Of a stretch of 64,000 nucleotides of DNA, positions 39,197 through 48,927 are shown in pieces. Every line of letters begins with the position of its first letter. Positions within the stretch are counted from its first letter, which is position 1. The translations under genes were made by a program, and so were the position numbers. The notes below the pieces were generated by a model. It had not been told where the DNA came from. It was given only the letters and a program-made list of their open reading frames with translations, and searched no databases. Origin of the DNA: Thaumasiovibrio occultus (GTDB lineage: Bacteria > Pseudomonadota > Gammaproteobacteria > Enterobacterales > Vibrionaceae); contig AP023052.1 of NCBI GenBank assembly GCA_019703815.1, forward strand, positions 62,001 through 126,000, given 5' to 3'.

Positions 39197-39357
39197 GGGA
39201 TGCCCCTTATATAAATTATTAAAAGTGGTTAGCTTGAAATTTGAATTATTTAAATTCTATGAAAAATAAGGGAAAACACTAAGGACGGCAACATTAACGA
39301 AGATATTCAGAGGTCTTACTTGTACTACATTTCATTTAATAACTCGAATTTGCGAGC
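39197..39357 (-). promoter_or_regulatory. Long 5' leader of the cold-shock gene
   Basis: An AT-rich untranslated stretch of about 160 bases between the predicted start and the csp ATG. Its length and composition match the structured leaders through which cspA-type mRNAs respond to temperature. The exact folding cannot be judged here. Confidence 0.55.
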
Positions 39358-39363
39358 TTGCGT

Positions 39364-39392
39364 ATTATTGAGTAGATATCGCGCGTTGTAAA
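39364..39392 (-). promoter_or_regulatory. Predicted sigma-70 promoter of the cold-shock gene
   Basis: Leftward -35 TTTACA (39387-39392) and -10 AATAAT (39364-39369) with 17-base spacing; predicted start near 39357. Confidence 0.6.
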
Positions 39393-39494
39393 GCGAAATA
39401 AATCTATTGGTGTTGCTCTTTTGCATACACTCGCGTTGTTTACTGATCTCTAAGACCTTTTGTAGCAAGGGCGCATGGCCTGATTTCAACACCA

Positions 39495-39525
39495 TAAAAA
39501 AACGCGTCTCGTAAGACGCGTTTTT
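39495..39525 (-). terminator. Rho-independent terminator after plsB
   Basis: Stem acgcgtct / agacgcgt with loop CGTA, flanked by an A-run and a T-run (active in both directions), 20 bases beyond the plsB stop. Confidence 0.92.
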
Positions 39526-39544
39526 GTTGGGGAGGCATTGGCGA

Positions 39545-41971
39545 TCACAACTCGTCTTTGCTCATTACCGCCTGAATGGTGAGTTTCACTTCCGGTGATA
39601 CCAAGTTGCCAAGGATGGTCGTGAGATTATCAACCGGTTTCGCCATCACCTGACCATCGCCGTTAAGGTAGCCTTGCTCGCGCAGTGTGCGCACCAAAAT
39701 AGCGAACACGCCTTTGTCGAAGAACTCCGGAGCATTGATCCCGTGTAGGCGGCTCAAGCGTTGAGCCAGCATTTGGCTTTGTTGCTCCAAATCGCTGCGT
39801 GCCAACTCTGGCGAGCCACTAAGTAGGGTTAGCGTGATGGCATAGCGCTGCAAGGTTTCGCTGATGGTGCGCGCCAACAGCTGCAACGGACCGATACGAC
39901 CTTGGTTGAGGCTGACGTGAATACCATCGACGGTTAGCAGGCGTTGACGCGCCAGCTCTTGCAACGCGATATCTACTTGCTCAGCCACGTCTTGTTGTTC
40001 GAAACGCAAGAATAATTCTGCTTTCAAGAACGGGTACAGCAGCTCAATTTGCTCGTGAAGCTCATCCAGTGTCAGGCTGTGATGCTGCACCACAATGTGG
40101 GCAATCAATGATGGCAATGCGAACAAGTGAATGATGTTGTTGCGATAGTAAGTCATCAAGATGGATTGCTCACGGTCGAGCGAAATCACGTCACCTAAGC
40201 TGTCGCCCTCAATCACAAACTTATCCATCGATTCGGCATGCGAGACCAACTCGGCAGCGGTATCTTGCGGTATCGTGACTTCTGGCGAATACGGCGCATT
40301 ACGCAGCAGTTGCAGGTAGCAATCAACTTGCTCTTCCAGCGACTCACGGCTCAGCGCACGCTGACGCGATGAAGACAATGCCATGGCGCATAAGGTCATC
40401 GCATTCGCGGCGGCCGCGTCATTGATGTGAGTCATCATCTTATCGGCCAGCTTGTTCACCACAGGATTCATCCATTGCGGTTTCGATGGCTCGATTGGGT
40501 CGATATCTTGACGCCACTCCGGCACTTCTTCGTTCAAGAACTGGTTAATTGAAATCGGCTCACCAAAGTTCACATAGCCTTCGCCCAGATTGCGCAGCTT
40601 ACGGATCATGCGCAGTACAAGGCCGAAGTTTTCTTTCTCTTTGCGTGCCCCGCGCAGCTCTTTGGCGTAGGTGCCCACTTCCATTACGTGCTCGTAACCG
40701 ATGTACACCGGCACTAAGGTCACTGGGCGGTTTAACCCACGCAGCATGGCTTGAATGGTCATCGCCAGCATACCGGTTTTCGCCGGTAGCAAACGACCAG
40801 TGCGTGAACGACCGCCCTCACTGAAGTATTCCACTGAATAGCCTTTGGCGAACAGCTCCGCCAAGTATTCACGAAACACGGTGGAGTAAAGGCGATTACC
40901 TTTGAAACTACGACGAATAAAGAACGCCCCGCCGCGGCGGAAAATCGGCCCTGCGGGGAAGAAGTTGAGGTTGATCCCCGCAGCGATATGCGGTGGCACC
41001 AGCCCTTGCTTGTAGAGCACGTAAGACAGCAGTAGGTAGTCCATATGGCTGCGGTGACAAGGGACATAGACGATTTCGTGGCCGTCTTGCGCTAACTGAC
41101 GCACGCGCTCGGCGTTTTGGATGTTGATGCCTTGATACAAGCGGTTCCACAGCCAGCTCAATACGCGATCGCCATGTTTAACCAAAGAGTAAGAGAAATC
41201 TGCCGCGATCTCTTCCATCATATCTTTAGCTTCTTTGCGCACTTTGTCTTCGCTGACGTTGCGGCTGATCGCTTCTTCTTGGATGACTTTCTCAATCGCT
41301 TTGGATTGTAGCAAGCGTTTGAACAGAGCTTGGCGCTCTGGCAGTTTAGGGCCTGAGGCTGCTAACTGCTGACGAGAGAAGTGAATTTTCGCCACACGTG
41401 CCAGTTTGTGGGCGATAGATTCATCGGTGCCGTGGTGATCCGCCATGTAGCGCAATGATACAGGCTTGCTGATACGCACCAACACATCACGACCTTGGGT
41501 CAGGATGTTCCAGAATTTTTCTGGGCCGTTAAGTGGGCGAAGTTGCGGCGTTAAGTCTTGCTCGCGGCCGGGTTTACGGCCCCAAAGTACAGAGACTGGC
41601 GCCAGTTGCACATCAAGCTCGCTGTCGAGTTGGTGCAGGTTAAGCAAGGTCTGAAAGCGCTCGAGAGAGGCGGCAGGCAAGCTGTTGTCATCACCAAAGA
41701 CGCTTGGGCCTTTGGAAATAAATACGTAACGAGGCAGGCTGTGGCCCTGAATTTCTATCGGTGACAGCGGATCGGGTAGCTCCAGCTCCTGACAGCTCTT
41801 GCGCAGCGTGAGCAGATCGGTAGACGCTTGAAACGGTAACACGTAGATCACCGGCTTGGAGAGATCCAACCCGACATCTTTCACTGGATCGCTAGGCACC
41901 GCATTGGGTTTTACCAGCAGTGACAGTGGGAGTTTTAATAGAGCGTGATAGACAGATAGCCCGCGTGACAT
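39545..41971 (-). CDS. plsB: Glycerol-3-phosphate 1-O-acyltransferase
   Basis: 808 residues, the usual PlsB size. Transfers an acyl chain from acyl-ACP or acyl-CoA to sn-glycerol 3-phosphate, the first step of phospholipid synthesis at the inner membrane. The catalytic HX4D motif is in [15 protein letters not shown] (about residues 309-314), followed by the glycerol phosphate-binding block FIRRSF and [10 protein letters not shown]. It is divergent from dgkA, which recycles diacylglycerol; the pairing is common in gammaproteobacteria. Confidence 0.96.
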   Translation of the reverse strand: MSRGLSVYHALLKLPLSLLVKPNAVPSDPVKDVGLDLSKPVIYVLPFQASTDLLTLRKSCQELELPDPLSPIEIQGHSLPRYVFISKGPSVFGDDNSLPAASLERFQTLLNLHQLDSELDVQLAPVSVLWGRKPGREQDLTPQLRPLNGPEKFWNILTQGRDVLVRISKPVSLRYMADHHGTDESIAHKLARVAKIHFSRQQLAASGPKLPERQALFKRLLQSKAIEKVIQEEAISRNVSEDKVRKEAKDMMEEIAADFSYSLVKHGDRVLSWLWNRLYQGINIQNAERVRQLAQDGHEIVYVPCHRSHMDYLLLSYVLYKQGLVPPHIAAGINLNFFPAGPIFRRGGAFFIRRSFKGNRLYSTVFREYLAELFAKGYSVEYFSEGGRSRTGRLLPAKTGMLAMTIQAMLRGLNRPVTLVPVYIGYEHVMEVGTYAKELRGARKEKENFGLVLRMIRKLRNLGEGYVNFGEPISINQFLNEEVPEWRQDIDPIEPSKPQWMNPVVNKLADKMMTHINDAAAANAMTLCAMALSSSRQRALSRESLEEQVDCYLQLLRNAPYSPEVTIPQDTAAELVSHAESMDKFVIEGDSLGDVISLDREQSILMTYYRNNIIHLFALPSLIAHIVVQHHSLTLDELHEQIELLYPFLKAELFLRFEQQDVAEQVDIALQELARQRLLTVDGIHVSLNQGRIGPLQLLARTISETLQRYAITLTLLSGSPELARSDLEQQSQMLAQRLSRLHGINAPEFFDKGVFAILVRTLREQGYLNGDGQVMAKPVDNLTTILGNLVSPEVKLTIQAVMSKDEL

Positions 41972-42261
41972 TGAATTTTTGCCTCATTTGCTGATTGCGC
42001 CGCAAGAATAGCAGAAATTGAGGGGATCTTGGCACTGATATCGCTAAGAAAATAGAGCTAGGTTGAGGTATCTGTGCAAGCTAAGCGCGTTACTTGTGGC
42101 GTTATTGATAGAGCGAACTACGTCGCAAGATGAAAAGGGCTCGCCCTGCACTGTGCGATACTGGCGCGCAAAAAATGTGCTACTTCGATACAGTTTAGGC
42201 TTGAAACCCACATACATCCGACGAAAGCACCGATTGATGGTGAACCATAAAGGAGAAGGTA

Positions 42262-42636
42262 ATGGCAAAAGCGACAGGGATTGTACGGATCATCAATGCC
42301 ACGCGGTATTCATGGCAAGGTTTGTGTAGCGCTTTTCGCTACGAAGCGGCTTTTCGCCAAGAGGTGATGTTGGCACTGGTGTTGATCCCGCTAGCATTGT
42401 GGCTGGAGGTCGAAGCGTGGCAGCGGGTGGCGATGATCGGGGTGTTGCTGTTGTTAATGGTGGTTGAACTTCTTAACACCGCCGTGGAAGCGGTGGTGGA
42501 TCGGATAGGTTCTGAGCATCATGAGCTCGCTGGCCGGGCGAAAGATACCGGCTCAGCCGCTGTGATGGTGACCATGTTGATTGTGGCACTGGTTTGGGGG
42601 CAGGCTATTTGGGGGTTGTTGTGCAGCGCGCCATAG
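42262..42636 (+). CDS. dgkA: Diacylglycerol kinase
   Basis: 124 residues, three membrane helices (about 30-48, 53-72, 97-118). The active-site motif VELLNTAVEAVVDRIG contains the conserved glutamates. Phosphorylates diacylglycerol released by membrane-derived oligosaccharide and LPS modification. AAGGAGAAGG precedes the ATG. It is followed by lexA after 154 bases with its own SOS promoter. Confidence 0.96.
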   Translation: MAKATGIVRIINATRYSWQGLCSAFRYEAAFRQEVMLALVLIPLALWLEVEAWQRVAMIGVLLLLMVVELLNTAVEAVVDRIGSEHHELAGRAKDTGSAAVMVTMLIVALVWGQAIWGLLCSAP

Positions 42637-42746
42637 TGTGTAGCGTTAAAGAGCGGCTGAGCAACTTGTCACCAACTGCCTGCCAACGGGCAAGACGGCG
42701 TTTTTTGGCGACTTTTCACGGCGAACACTTTTCAAGCGGATGAACA

Positions 42747-42762
42747 CTGGATATACTCACAG
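42747..42762. promoter_or_regulatory. LexA box 1 (SOS operator) of lexA
   Basis: CTGGATATACTCACAG: a CTG-N10-CAG SOS box differing by one base from the first operator of E. coli lexA as I know it. Confidence 0.9.
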
Positions 42763-42766
42763 TTAA

Positions 42767-42782
42767 CTGTATAAAAAGACAG
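42767..42782. promoter_or_regulatory. LexA box 2 (SOS operator) of lexA
   Basis: CTGTATAAAAAGACAG, a second CTG-N10-CAG box 20 bases after the first; it ends 8 bases before the lexA ATG. Tandem boxes are usual for lexA autoregulation. Confidence 0.88.
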
Positions 42783-42790
42783 GATTGACT

Positions 42791-43417
42791 ATGAAGCCGT
42801 TAACTCCGCGACAACAGCAGGTTTTTGACCTGATTAAAGAACATATTGATTCATCAGGTATGCCTCCAACGCGCGCAGAGATCGCTCGCCAATTGGGCTT
42901 CCGCTCCGCGAATGCGGCGGAAGAGCACCTGAAAGCGTTAGCCAAAAAAGGCGCGATTGAAATTGTCCCAGGCGCATCTCGCGGGATCCGCATCCTGCTG
43001 GAAGCCGACAACGACGACGGCGTTGATGGCGGTTTACCGCTGATCGGCCGTGTGGCGGCGGGCGAGCCGATTTTGGCGCAAGAGCATGTTGAAAGTCACT
43101 TCAAGGTGGATCCGGGCCTGTTCAAACCTGCAGCGGATTTCCTGCTGCGTGTTAACGGTATGAGCATGAAAAACATCGGGATCATGGACGGTGATTTGCT
43201 GGCTGTTCACAAAACCCAAGACGTTCGCAATGGTCAAGTAGTGGTGGCGCGCGTTGAAGATGAAGTCACGGTGAAACGCCTTGAGCACAAAGGCTCAAAA
43301 GTCTTTTTGCATGCCGAGAACGAAGAGTTTGCTCCCATTGAGGTCGATTTGACCCACGAGCAGCTGACGATCGAAGGTCTGGCGGTGGGCGTGATCCGAA
43401 ATGCTGACTGGATGTGA
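42791..43417 (+). CDS. lexA: LexA, SOS response repressor
   Basis: 208 residues from ATG 42791; an in-frame TTG six bases upstream is not used. N-terminal winged helix-turn-helix (about 1-70, [20 protein letters not shown]). Self-cleavage site Ala90-Gly91 (RVAAGEP), catalytic S125 (NGMSM) and K162 (VKRLE) are present. RecA-stimulated autoproteolysis induces the SOS regulon. Two LexA boxes overlap its promoter. The decayed methyltransferase gene follows on the same strand. Confidence 0.97.
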   Translation: MKPLTPRQQQVFDLIKEHIDSSGMPPTRAEIARQLGFRSANAAEEHLKALAKKGAIEIVPGASRGIRILLEADNDDGVDGGLPLIGRVAAGEPILAQEHVESHFKVDPGLFKPAADFLLRVNGMSMKNIGIMDGDLLAVHKTQDVRNGQVVVARVEDEVTVKRLEHKGSKVFLHAENEEFAPIEVDLTHEQLTIEGLAVGVIRNADWM

Positions 43418-43477
43418 ACAGACTCGCTTGAAGATGCAAATGATATTCGTTATCATCTTCTCTCGTTAGGAGGGAAG

Positions 43478-44181
43478 ATGATGGCGAAAAGCAGTTCAGC
43501 AGACAACGCAACAGCACGGTACGCAAACAAGAACATGATTGAGCCACAATTTGTGGTGCCTGAACATCTGATCATGCCGCTCTGGCTGCGTTCGGTGGAA
43601 AGTTTGTCTGATGAAGGCTTGGTCTATGATCCCATGGCGGCATCGGTCTGCTCGCAATGTGTGTTTAGTACCGCCGTTTGTGACGATTTCGAATTCTCCA
43701 CCCGCCAACTCCTCCATAACGCGATTACCCACCTCACCGACAACGCGGTGTCTGATTTCTTATCTCGTTATCCATCGGGTTGGGTGATCAATCTCAGTGA
43801 TGGCCTCGATACCCGTTTTTATCGTCTTGATAACGGCCGTTGCCGCTGGCTCGAGCTGGATACCAGTGAATCGTTGATCTGGCGTCAGCGCTTACTGCAT
43901 AAAAATGAGCGTTTCTATCCGCGGGCGGTGAACCTGACCGATTCTGCGTGGATCAAAGATATTTCCATTCCCGCTTAAGCCAGCAACTCGGTTGTGAATC
44001 ATACCAGCATGGCTTTGCTCGCCCCGAAGAAATGGTGCGCCGTTGGATCCCTTGGGCGCACGTCACCAATCAGCAATCGCCATTGGACATTGCTTGCCCG
44101 CGTTGGCCGAAGTGGAATCGTTGGCGCGCGCTGCGCGAACGTTGGCGTTATTTACCCTCACTCGTGCAATTGGCGTGGTAA
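43478..44181 (+). pseudogene. Disrupted SAM-dependent methyltransferase of the leucine carboxyl methyltransferase type
   Basis: A good ribosome site (TTAGGAGG) and ATG lead into 160 residues resembling the N-terminal half of LCMT/Ppm-type O-methyltransferases: GLVYDPMAA, the SAM-binding GWVINLSDGLDTRFYRLDNG, then WLELDTSE and RAVNLTDSAWIKDI. The frame then stops at 43976-43978. The C-terminal end of such a protein (GCESYQHGFARPEEMVRRW and on to LPSLVQLAW) continues in another frame from about 43960 to 44181. The expected middle ~80-100 residues are missing. An internal deletion with frameshift is the simplest reading, so the product is presumably inactive. It lies between lexA and the cox cluster. 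Confidence 0.75.
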
Positions 44182-44235
44182 TACGACGTTAATTCTCGTG
44201 CAGGCTGAAATGCTCTCTAGCACGACATGTTGTCA

Positions 44236-44262
44236 ACAGCTGCCCCCGGGCGGCTGTTTTTG
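44236..44262 (+). terminator. Terminator after the methyltransferase pseudogene
   Basis: A 9-10-bp GC-rich stem (acagctgccc / gggcggctgt with one G-T pair) and five T, 55 bases after the last reading frame. It probably ends the lexA/pseudogene transcript. Confidence 0.75.
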
Positions 44263-44530
44263 TTTCGGTTGTCGTTAAATCGCGACACTGACGCGACTTG
44301 CCAAGATAGTCTTTCCTTTTCAATCATCTAAAGCACCTAACTTGCCCGTGGTGTGGCGACGACGCGCTTTTTTCCCTTTCGGGCATTTGACCATCTTAAC
44401 AATGCTGTCCTACCTTGAAATGTAAATAAAGTGTTAATCGTTATTGTCGGCAAGAGCTGGCAAAGCGGTTAGCCGACTAACAAGAAATTCAATGTCGCGC
44501 TTTTAGTTTACTGCGCATAGGTTTCATCAA
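44263..44530. other. Non-coding region upstream of the cox cluster
   Basis: Together with the preceding 80 bases this makes about 360 bases without a gene. It must hold the coxB promoter. A strong ribosome site (AAGGAGG) is at its right end. I cannot pick a single promoter with confidence. Confidence 0.4.
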
Positions 44531-44543
44531 GGAGGTGTCTGTG

Positions 44544-45680
44544 ATGCGCCATCGCTGGATCTTTCTCGTCGTATTTTTCTCACTCCCTCTCAGTGCGCAA
44601 GAGATGCGGTTCAACATGACGCCGGGCGTGACCCAAGTCAGCCAAGAAGTCTACCAACTCCACATGACCATTTTTTACATCTGCTGCGTGATCGGCATTG
44701 TGGTGTTTGGCGTGATGTTTTGGGCTATCTACCACCACCGCCGCTCGAAAGGGGCTGTTGCTGCCTCATTCCACGAAAGCACCAAAGTCGAGGTGGTGTG
44801 GACTATCGTACCGTTCTTGATTTTGATTGGGATGGCGATCCCTGCCACCAAAACTTTGTTGGCGATGGAAGATACGTCAGAGCCCGATCTCACTATTCAA
44901 GTCACTGGCTCACAGTGGAAGTGGCACTACAGCTACTTCGATGAAGACGTGGAATTCTTCTCTTTGCTCGCCACCCGTCCTGCTGAAATTTATGCCGAGC
45001 GTGATAAACGCGAAAACTATTTGCTGGAAGTTGACCGTCCTTTAGTGGTGCCGACCGGGGTAAAAATTCGTTTTTTGATCACCTCACAAGATGTCATTCA
45101 TTCATGGTGGGTGCCGGCATTTGCGGTGAAGAAAGACGCCAACCCAGGCTTTATTAATGAGGCGTGGACGCGGATTGATGAGCCAGGGGTCTATCGCGGC
45201 CAGTGTGCTGAGCTGTGCGGGAAAGATCATGGTTTTATGCCGATTGTCGTCGTCGCCAAAGAGCCTGCGGAATACCAAGCGTGGTTGCAACAAACCCGCG
45301 CGGAGCAAGCACTAGCACGAGAAGAAGAGCAGCGTTTGTTGTCGATGAATATGGAAATGGACGAGCTGATGGCGCTGGGTGAGAAAACCTATCAAGCACG
45401 CTGCGCGGTGTGTCATCAGGCCAATGGGGCAGGCTTGCCGGGAGCGTTTCCCGCGCTGGCAGGCGTAGGGGTGTCAGTCGATCCTGCGGCTAAAGCCGCT
45501 CACATCAGTATCGTCGTGCACGGGCAAGCTGGAACCGCAATGCAGGCATTCGGACCTCAGCTCAGTTTGAAAGAGTTGGCCGCCGTGATCACTTATGAGC
45601 GCAATGCGTGGGGCAATAACACCGGTGATACGGTACAGGCGGCGGAAGTGCAGGCCGTAATGAATGGCGATGCCTTATAA
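44544..45680 (+). CDS. coxB: Cytochrome c oxidase subunit II with fused cytochrome c domain (caa3 type)
   Basis: 378 residues from ATG 44544 (GGAGG eight bases upstream; GTG 44541 is an alternative). Signal peptide (about 1-18), two membrane helices (about 40-62 and 82-103), a CuA domain and a C-terminal cytochrome c domain. CuA ligands: C221 and C225 (CAELC), H229 and M232, with the upstream His in VIHSWWVP. Heme c motif CAVCH at 287-291. The fusion marks the enzyme as caa3-like. It accepts electrons from cytochrome c and passes them to subunit I. First gene of the cox operon. Confidence 0.95.
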   Translation: MRHRWIFLVVFFSLPLSAQEMRFNMTPGVTQVSQEVYQLHMTIFYICCVIGIVVFGVMFWAIYHHRRSKGAVAASFHESTKVEVVWTIVPFLILIGMAIPATKTLLAMEDTSEPDLTIQVTGSQWKWHYSYFDEDVEFFSLLATRPAEIYAERDKRENYLLEVDRPLVVPTGVKIRFLITSQDVIHSWWVPAFAVKKDANPGFINEAWTRIDEPGVYRGQCAELCGKDHGFMPIVVVAKEPAEYQAWLQQTRAEQALAREEEQRLLSMNMEMDELMALGEKTYQARCAVCHQANGAGLPGAFPALAGVGVSVDPAAKAAHISIVVHGQAGTAMQAFGPQLSLKELAAVITYERNAWGNNTGDTVQAAEVQAVMNGDAL

Positions 45681-45692
45681 GGGAGTGAAGTG

Positions 45693-47315
45693 ATGAGCGA
45701 TATTTTGCCAGACAAAGAGATACGGCCTGAAGATGAGCAACAAAGCGTGATTGTTGATGAGCAACACCATCACGATGCGCCTACCGGGATCAAACGTTGG
45801 CTGCTGACCACCAACCACAAAGAGATTGGGTCGATGTACCTGATCTTCAGCTTTGCGATGTTCTTGGTCGGCGGAGCGATGGCGATGGTGATCCGCGCCG
45901 AGCTATTCCAACCGGGGTTGCAGCTGGTGGAGCCGAATTTCTTTAACCAGATGACCACAGTACACGGGTTGATCATGGTATTTGGCGCGGTGATGCCTGC
46001 GTTTACCGGGCTGGCTAACTGGATGATCCCGATGATGATTGGTGCGCCCGATATGGCGCTACCACGAATGAATAACTGGAGCTTTTGGATCTTGCCGTTT
46101 GCCTTTGCGATGTTGCTGATGTCGCTGTTTATGGAAGGGGGCGGCCCGAATTTTGGTTGGACGTTCTATGCGCCGTTATCGACGACCTACAGTCCGGAAA
46201 GCACCGGTTTGTTTGTGTTCGCCATCCACATTATGGGGATCAGCTCCATCATGGGGGCGATTAACGTCATCGTCACCATTATGAATCTGCGCGCGCCGGG
46301 CATGACCTATATGAAAATGCCATTGTTCGTTTGGACGTGGCTCATCACTGCGTTTTTGTTGATTGCGGTGATGCCGGTGTTGGCAGGGGCGGTGACCATG
46401 GTGCTGACGGACAAATATTTCGGTACCAGTTTCTTTGACGCGGCCGGTGGTGGCGATCCGGTGATGTTCCAGCATATTTTCTGGTTCTTTGGTCACCCCG
46501 AAGTCTACATTATGATTTTGCCGAGTTTCGGTATTATTTCGGCGATTATCCCTGCATTTTCTCGTAAAAAACTCTTTGGTTATAGTTCGATGGTGTACGC
46601 CACCGCATCGATTGCCGGTTTGAGCTTTTTGGTGTGGGCGCACCACATGTTCACCACTGGGATGCCCGTCGCGGCCGAGCTTTTTTTCATGTACTGCACC
46701 ATGTTGATCTCGGTGCCCACTGGGGTGAAGGTGTTCAACTGGGTCGCGACCATGTGGCGAGGATCGCTGACCTTTGAAATGCCAATGATGTTTGCGATTG
46801 CGTTTATTGTGCTGTTCACGATCGGTGGCTTTTCTGGGCTGATGCTGGCGATCACCCCGGCGGATTTTCAGTATCACGATACATATTTTGTGGTGGCGCA
46901 TTTCCATTATGTGTTGGTGTCGGGTGCGATCTTTTCAATTATGGCGGCCGCCTATTATTGGCTGCCCAAGTGGACTGGTTACATGTACGACACCCGTTTG
47001 GCCAACTGGCATTTCTGGTGCTCGATCATCTCGGTCAACATTTTGTTCTTCCCAATGCATTTTCTTGGTCTGGCGGGTATGCCGCGTCGGATCCCCGACT
47101 ATGCGCTGCAGTTTGCCGACATTAATGCGGTGGTCAGTATTGGTGGGTTTGCGTTTGGCTTGTCGCAGCTGATCTTCCTCGCGCTTGTTATCAAATGTGT
47201 GCGCGGCGGTGAAGCGGCGTCGGCGAAACCGTGGGAAGGGGCGGAAGGGTTGGAGTGGACAGTGCCTTCGCCAGCGCCGTTGCATACCTTTGATACGCCA
47301 CCGAAAGTGGATTAG
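45693..47315 (+). CDS. ctaD: Cytochrome c oxidase subunit I
   Basis: 540 residues from ATG 45693 with about twelve membrane helices. Heme a ligands H91 and H405, heme a3 ligand H403 (HFHYVL), CuB ligands H268, H317 and H318, and the cross-linked Y272 in GHPEVYI. D120 (GAPDM) and the K346 region indicate D- and K-channels, so this is an A-type proton-pumping oxidase. GGGAGTGAAG precedes the start; 12 bases after coxB. Confidence 0.97.
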   Translation: MSDILPDKEIRPEDEQQSVIVDEQHHHDAPTGIKRWLLTTNHKEIGSMYLIFSFAMFLVGGAMAMVIRAELFQPGLQLVEPNFFNQMTTVHGLIMVFGAVMPAFTGLANWMIPMMIGAPDMALPRMNNWSFWILPFAFAMLLMSLFMEGGGPNFGWTFYAPLSTTYSPESTGLFVFAIHIMGISSIMGAINVIVTIMNLRAPGMTYMKMPLFVWTWLITAFLLIAVMPVLAGAVTMVLTDKYFGTSFFDAAGGGDPVMFQHIFWFFGHPEVYIMILPSFGIISAIIPAFSRKKLFGYSSMVYATASIAGLSFLVWAHHMFTTGMPVAAELFFMYCTMLISVPTGVKVFNWVATMWRGSLTFEMPMMFAIAFIVLFTIGGFSGLMLAITPADFQYHDTYFVVAHFHYVLVSGAIFSIMAAAYYWLPKWTGYMYDTRLANWHFWCSIISVNILFFPMHFLGLAGMPRRIPDYALQFADINAVVSIGGFAFGLSQLIFLALVIKCVRGGEAASAKPWEGAEGLEWTVPSPAPLHTFDTPPKVD

Positions 47316-47320
47316 CGCTT

Positions 47321-47836
47321 ATGAGTACAACCGTCACGCCGCTTAAATTAGTCGCTATTGCCCTTGGTATGTTTGGTTTTGCGTTTGCTCTCGTGCCGCT
47401 GTACGACGTGTTTTGCGATATCACGGGGATCAACGGCAAAACCGATAACACGCCGAGTCTTTCTAGTGCAGCTTTTGATAACAGCCGAGAAGTCACGGTG
47501 CAGTTCGTGGCCTATATCAATCCGGATTTACCCTGGTCGTTTGATCCTGAAATCAAACAGTTGACTGTCTATCCGGGGGAAACCCATACCATCAATTATA
47601 CCGCGACCAATCACAGTGGCAGTGATGCGGTCGGGCAAGCGGTGCCATCGGTGACGCCGGGGTTAGCGGCGAAGCATTTCAATAAGATTGAGTGTTTCTG
47701 CTTTAACCGCCAGCCCCTAGAGGCGGGTGCAACGGCGCAACTACCGTTGGTGTTTTATGTTGACCCCGATCTGCCGGAAGACATTACCACCTTAACCTTG
47801 GCGTACACCCTGTTTGAAGCACCACCATCTCCTTGA
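47321..47836 (+). CDS. ctaG: Cytochrome c oxidase copper-B assembly protein (Cox11 family)
   Basis: 171 residues: one N-terminal membrane helix (about 8-28), then a periplasmic Ig-like domain with the copper-binding CFC (C125, C127 in KIECFCF). The conserved start LYDVFCDITGINGKT is intact. It delivers copper to the CuB site of subunit I. It sits between subunits I and III, as in most cox operons, and its stop is 8 bases before the coxC ATG. Confidence 0.96.
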   Translation: MSTTVTPLKLVAIALGMFGFAFALVPLYDVFCDITGINGKTDNTPSLSSAAFDNSREVTVQFVAYINPDLPWSFDPEIKQLTVYPGETHTINYTATNHSGSDAVGQAVPSVTPGLAAKHFNKIECFCFNRQPLEAGATAQLPLVFYVDPDLPEDITTLTLAYTLFEAPPSP

Positions 47837-47844
47837 GGTTTGCT

Positions 47845-48714
47845 ATGTCGAAACAACAGCAACATTACTATGTGCCCGCTCAAAGTATTTGGCCGATCGT
47901 CGGTGCGGTCGCTCTGTTTTTGATCGCAATGGGCGCGGGTGCCACTGTGGGCGGCTTGTTTAACGGTACCGGCCCTTGGTTGCTTGCCGCAGGCTCTGGC
48001 GTGCTGTTTATTATGCTCTACGGCTGGTTTCGCGACGTGATCCGCGAGTCGATGTCAGGTTTATATAGCGATCAGATGGATCGCTCGTTCCGCCAAGGGA
48101 TGAGCTGGTTTATTTTCTCGGAAGTGATGTTCTTCGGCGCGTTTTTCGGTGCGCTGTTCTATACCCGAATGATTTCTGTGCCGTGGCTTGGTGGGGCGAG
48201 CAACAACGCCATGACCAATGCGGTGCTGTGGCCTGATTTTGTTGCGATGTGGCCGCTAACGCTGACCCCAGATGGCACCGAAACCCAAGCGATGGGCGCA
48301 TGGGGCTTGCCGTTAATCAACACCCTGATCCTACTGACCTCTTCGGTCACTATCCATATCGCCCATGTCGCCATGGAGCAAAACAACCGCAAGCGATTGA
48401 AACAGTTTCTACTGCTGACTGTGGTATTGGGCAGTGTGTTTGTGGTGTTGCAGGCGGAAGAGTATATCCATGCCTACAACGAGCTGAACTTACGTTTGGA
48501 GTCAGGGGTTTACGGCAATACGTTTTATTTATTAACCGGCTTTCACGGCTTGCATGTCACCCTCGGCACTCTGATTTTATTCATCGTGTGGCTGCGAATA
48601 CTCAAGGGGCACTTTACCCCAGAGAATCACTTCGCGTTTCAGGCAGGGGCGTGGTACTGGCACTTTGTTGATGTGGTGTGGCTGTGCTTGTTTGTGTTTG
48701 TGTACATCTTATAA
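47845..48714 (+). CDS. coxC: Cytochrome c oxidase subunit III
   Basis: 289 residues from ATG 47845 (TTGAGG upstream; an in-frame TTG at 47833 overlaps ctaG and is not used). Seven membrane helices; family signatures WPIVGAVALFLIAMG, RQGMSWFIFSEVMFFGAFFGALFY and GFHGLHVTLGTLIL, and the C-terminal WYWHFVDVVWLCLFVFVYIL. Structural subunit stabilising proton pumping. Confidence 0.96.
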   Translation: MSKQQQHYYVPAQSIWPIVGAVALFLIAMGAGATVGGLFNGTGPWLLAAGSGVLFIMLYGWFRDVIRESMSGLYSDQMDRSFRQGMSWFIFSEVMFFGAFFGALFYTRMISVPWLGGASNNAMTNAVLWPDFVAMWPLTLTPDGTETQAMGAWGLPLINTLILLTSSVTIHIAHVAMEQNNRKRLKQFLLLTVVLGSVFVVLQAEEYIHAYNELNLRLESGVYGNTFYLLTGFHGLHVTLGTLILFIVWLRILKGHFTPENHFAFQAGAWYWHFVDVVWLCLFVFVYIL

Positions 48715-48719
48715 ACCCA

Positions 48720-48926
48720 TTAATAGGGGCGCGGGTTGGGTGAGATCCAACCTGCTGCGATAGCCACGATAAGAAGGGCGAAGATCACCACAGAAAACAG
48801 CAGTCGCTTCCCTAAAAAATGAGACAAAGGCTGTGCTTGTTTACCCTTTAGCAATGCGGGAAGGGCGCGAAACAGATTAAGGATGACGAATATCAGCAAG
48901 ATGACGACTAAGGCTTTGATCAACAC
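48720..48926 (-). CDS. DUF2909 family small membrane protein
   Basis: 68 residues from a GTG at 48926 with GGAG upstream, read opposite to all its cox neighbours. Two membrane helices (about 3-26 and 42-60) joined by a basic loop (KGKQAQPLSHFLGKR), the layout of DUF2909. The family is found almost only inside cox assembly clusters and is suspected to help oxidase assembly; no function is proven. Its start lies 1 base from the surf1 ATG I favour, so the two divergent genes share their 5' DNA. Confidence 0.78.
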   Translation of the reverse strand: MLIKALVVILLIFVILNLFRALPALLKGKQAQPLSHFLGKRLLFSVVIFALLIVAIAAGWISPNPRPY

Positions 48927-48927
48927 A

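Noticed and set aside
46176-46907. 243-codon frame on the minus strand inside ctaD
   Set aside because: Very His/Arg-rich translation with no family resemblance; a typical antisense shadow of a strongly biased membrane-protein gene.
48883-48927. Longer surf1 N-terminus from ATG 48883 or 48901
   Set aside because: It fully overlaps the start of DUF2909, adds non-family residues and has no ribosome site.
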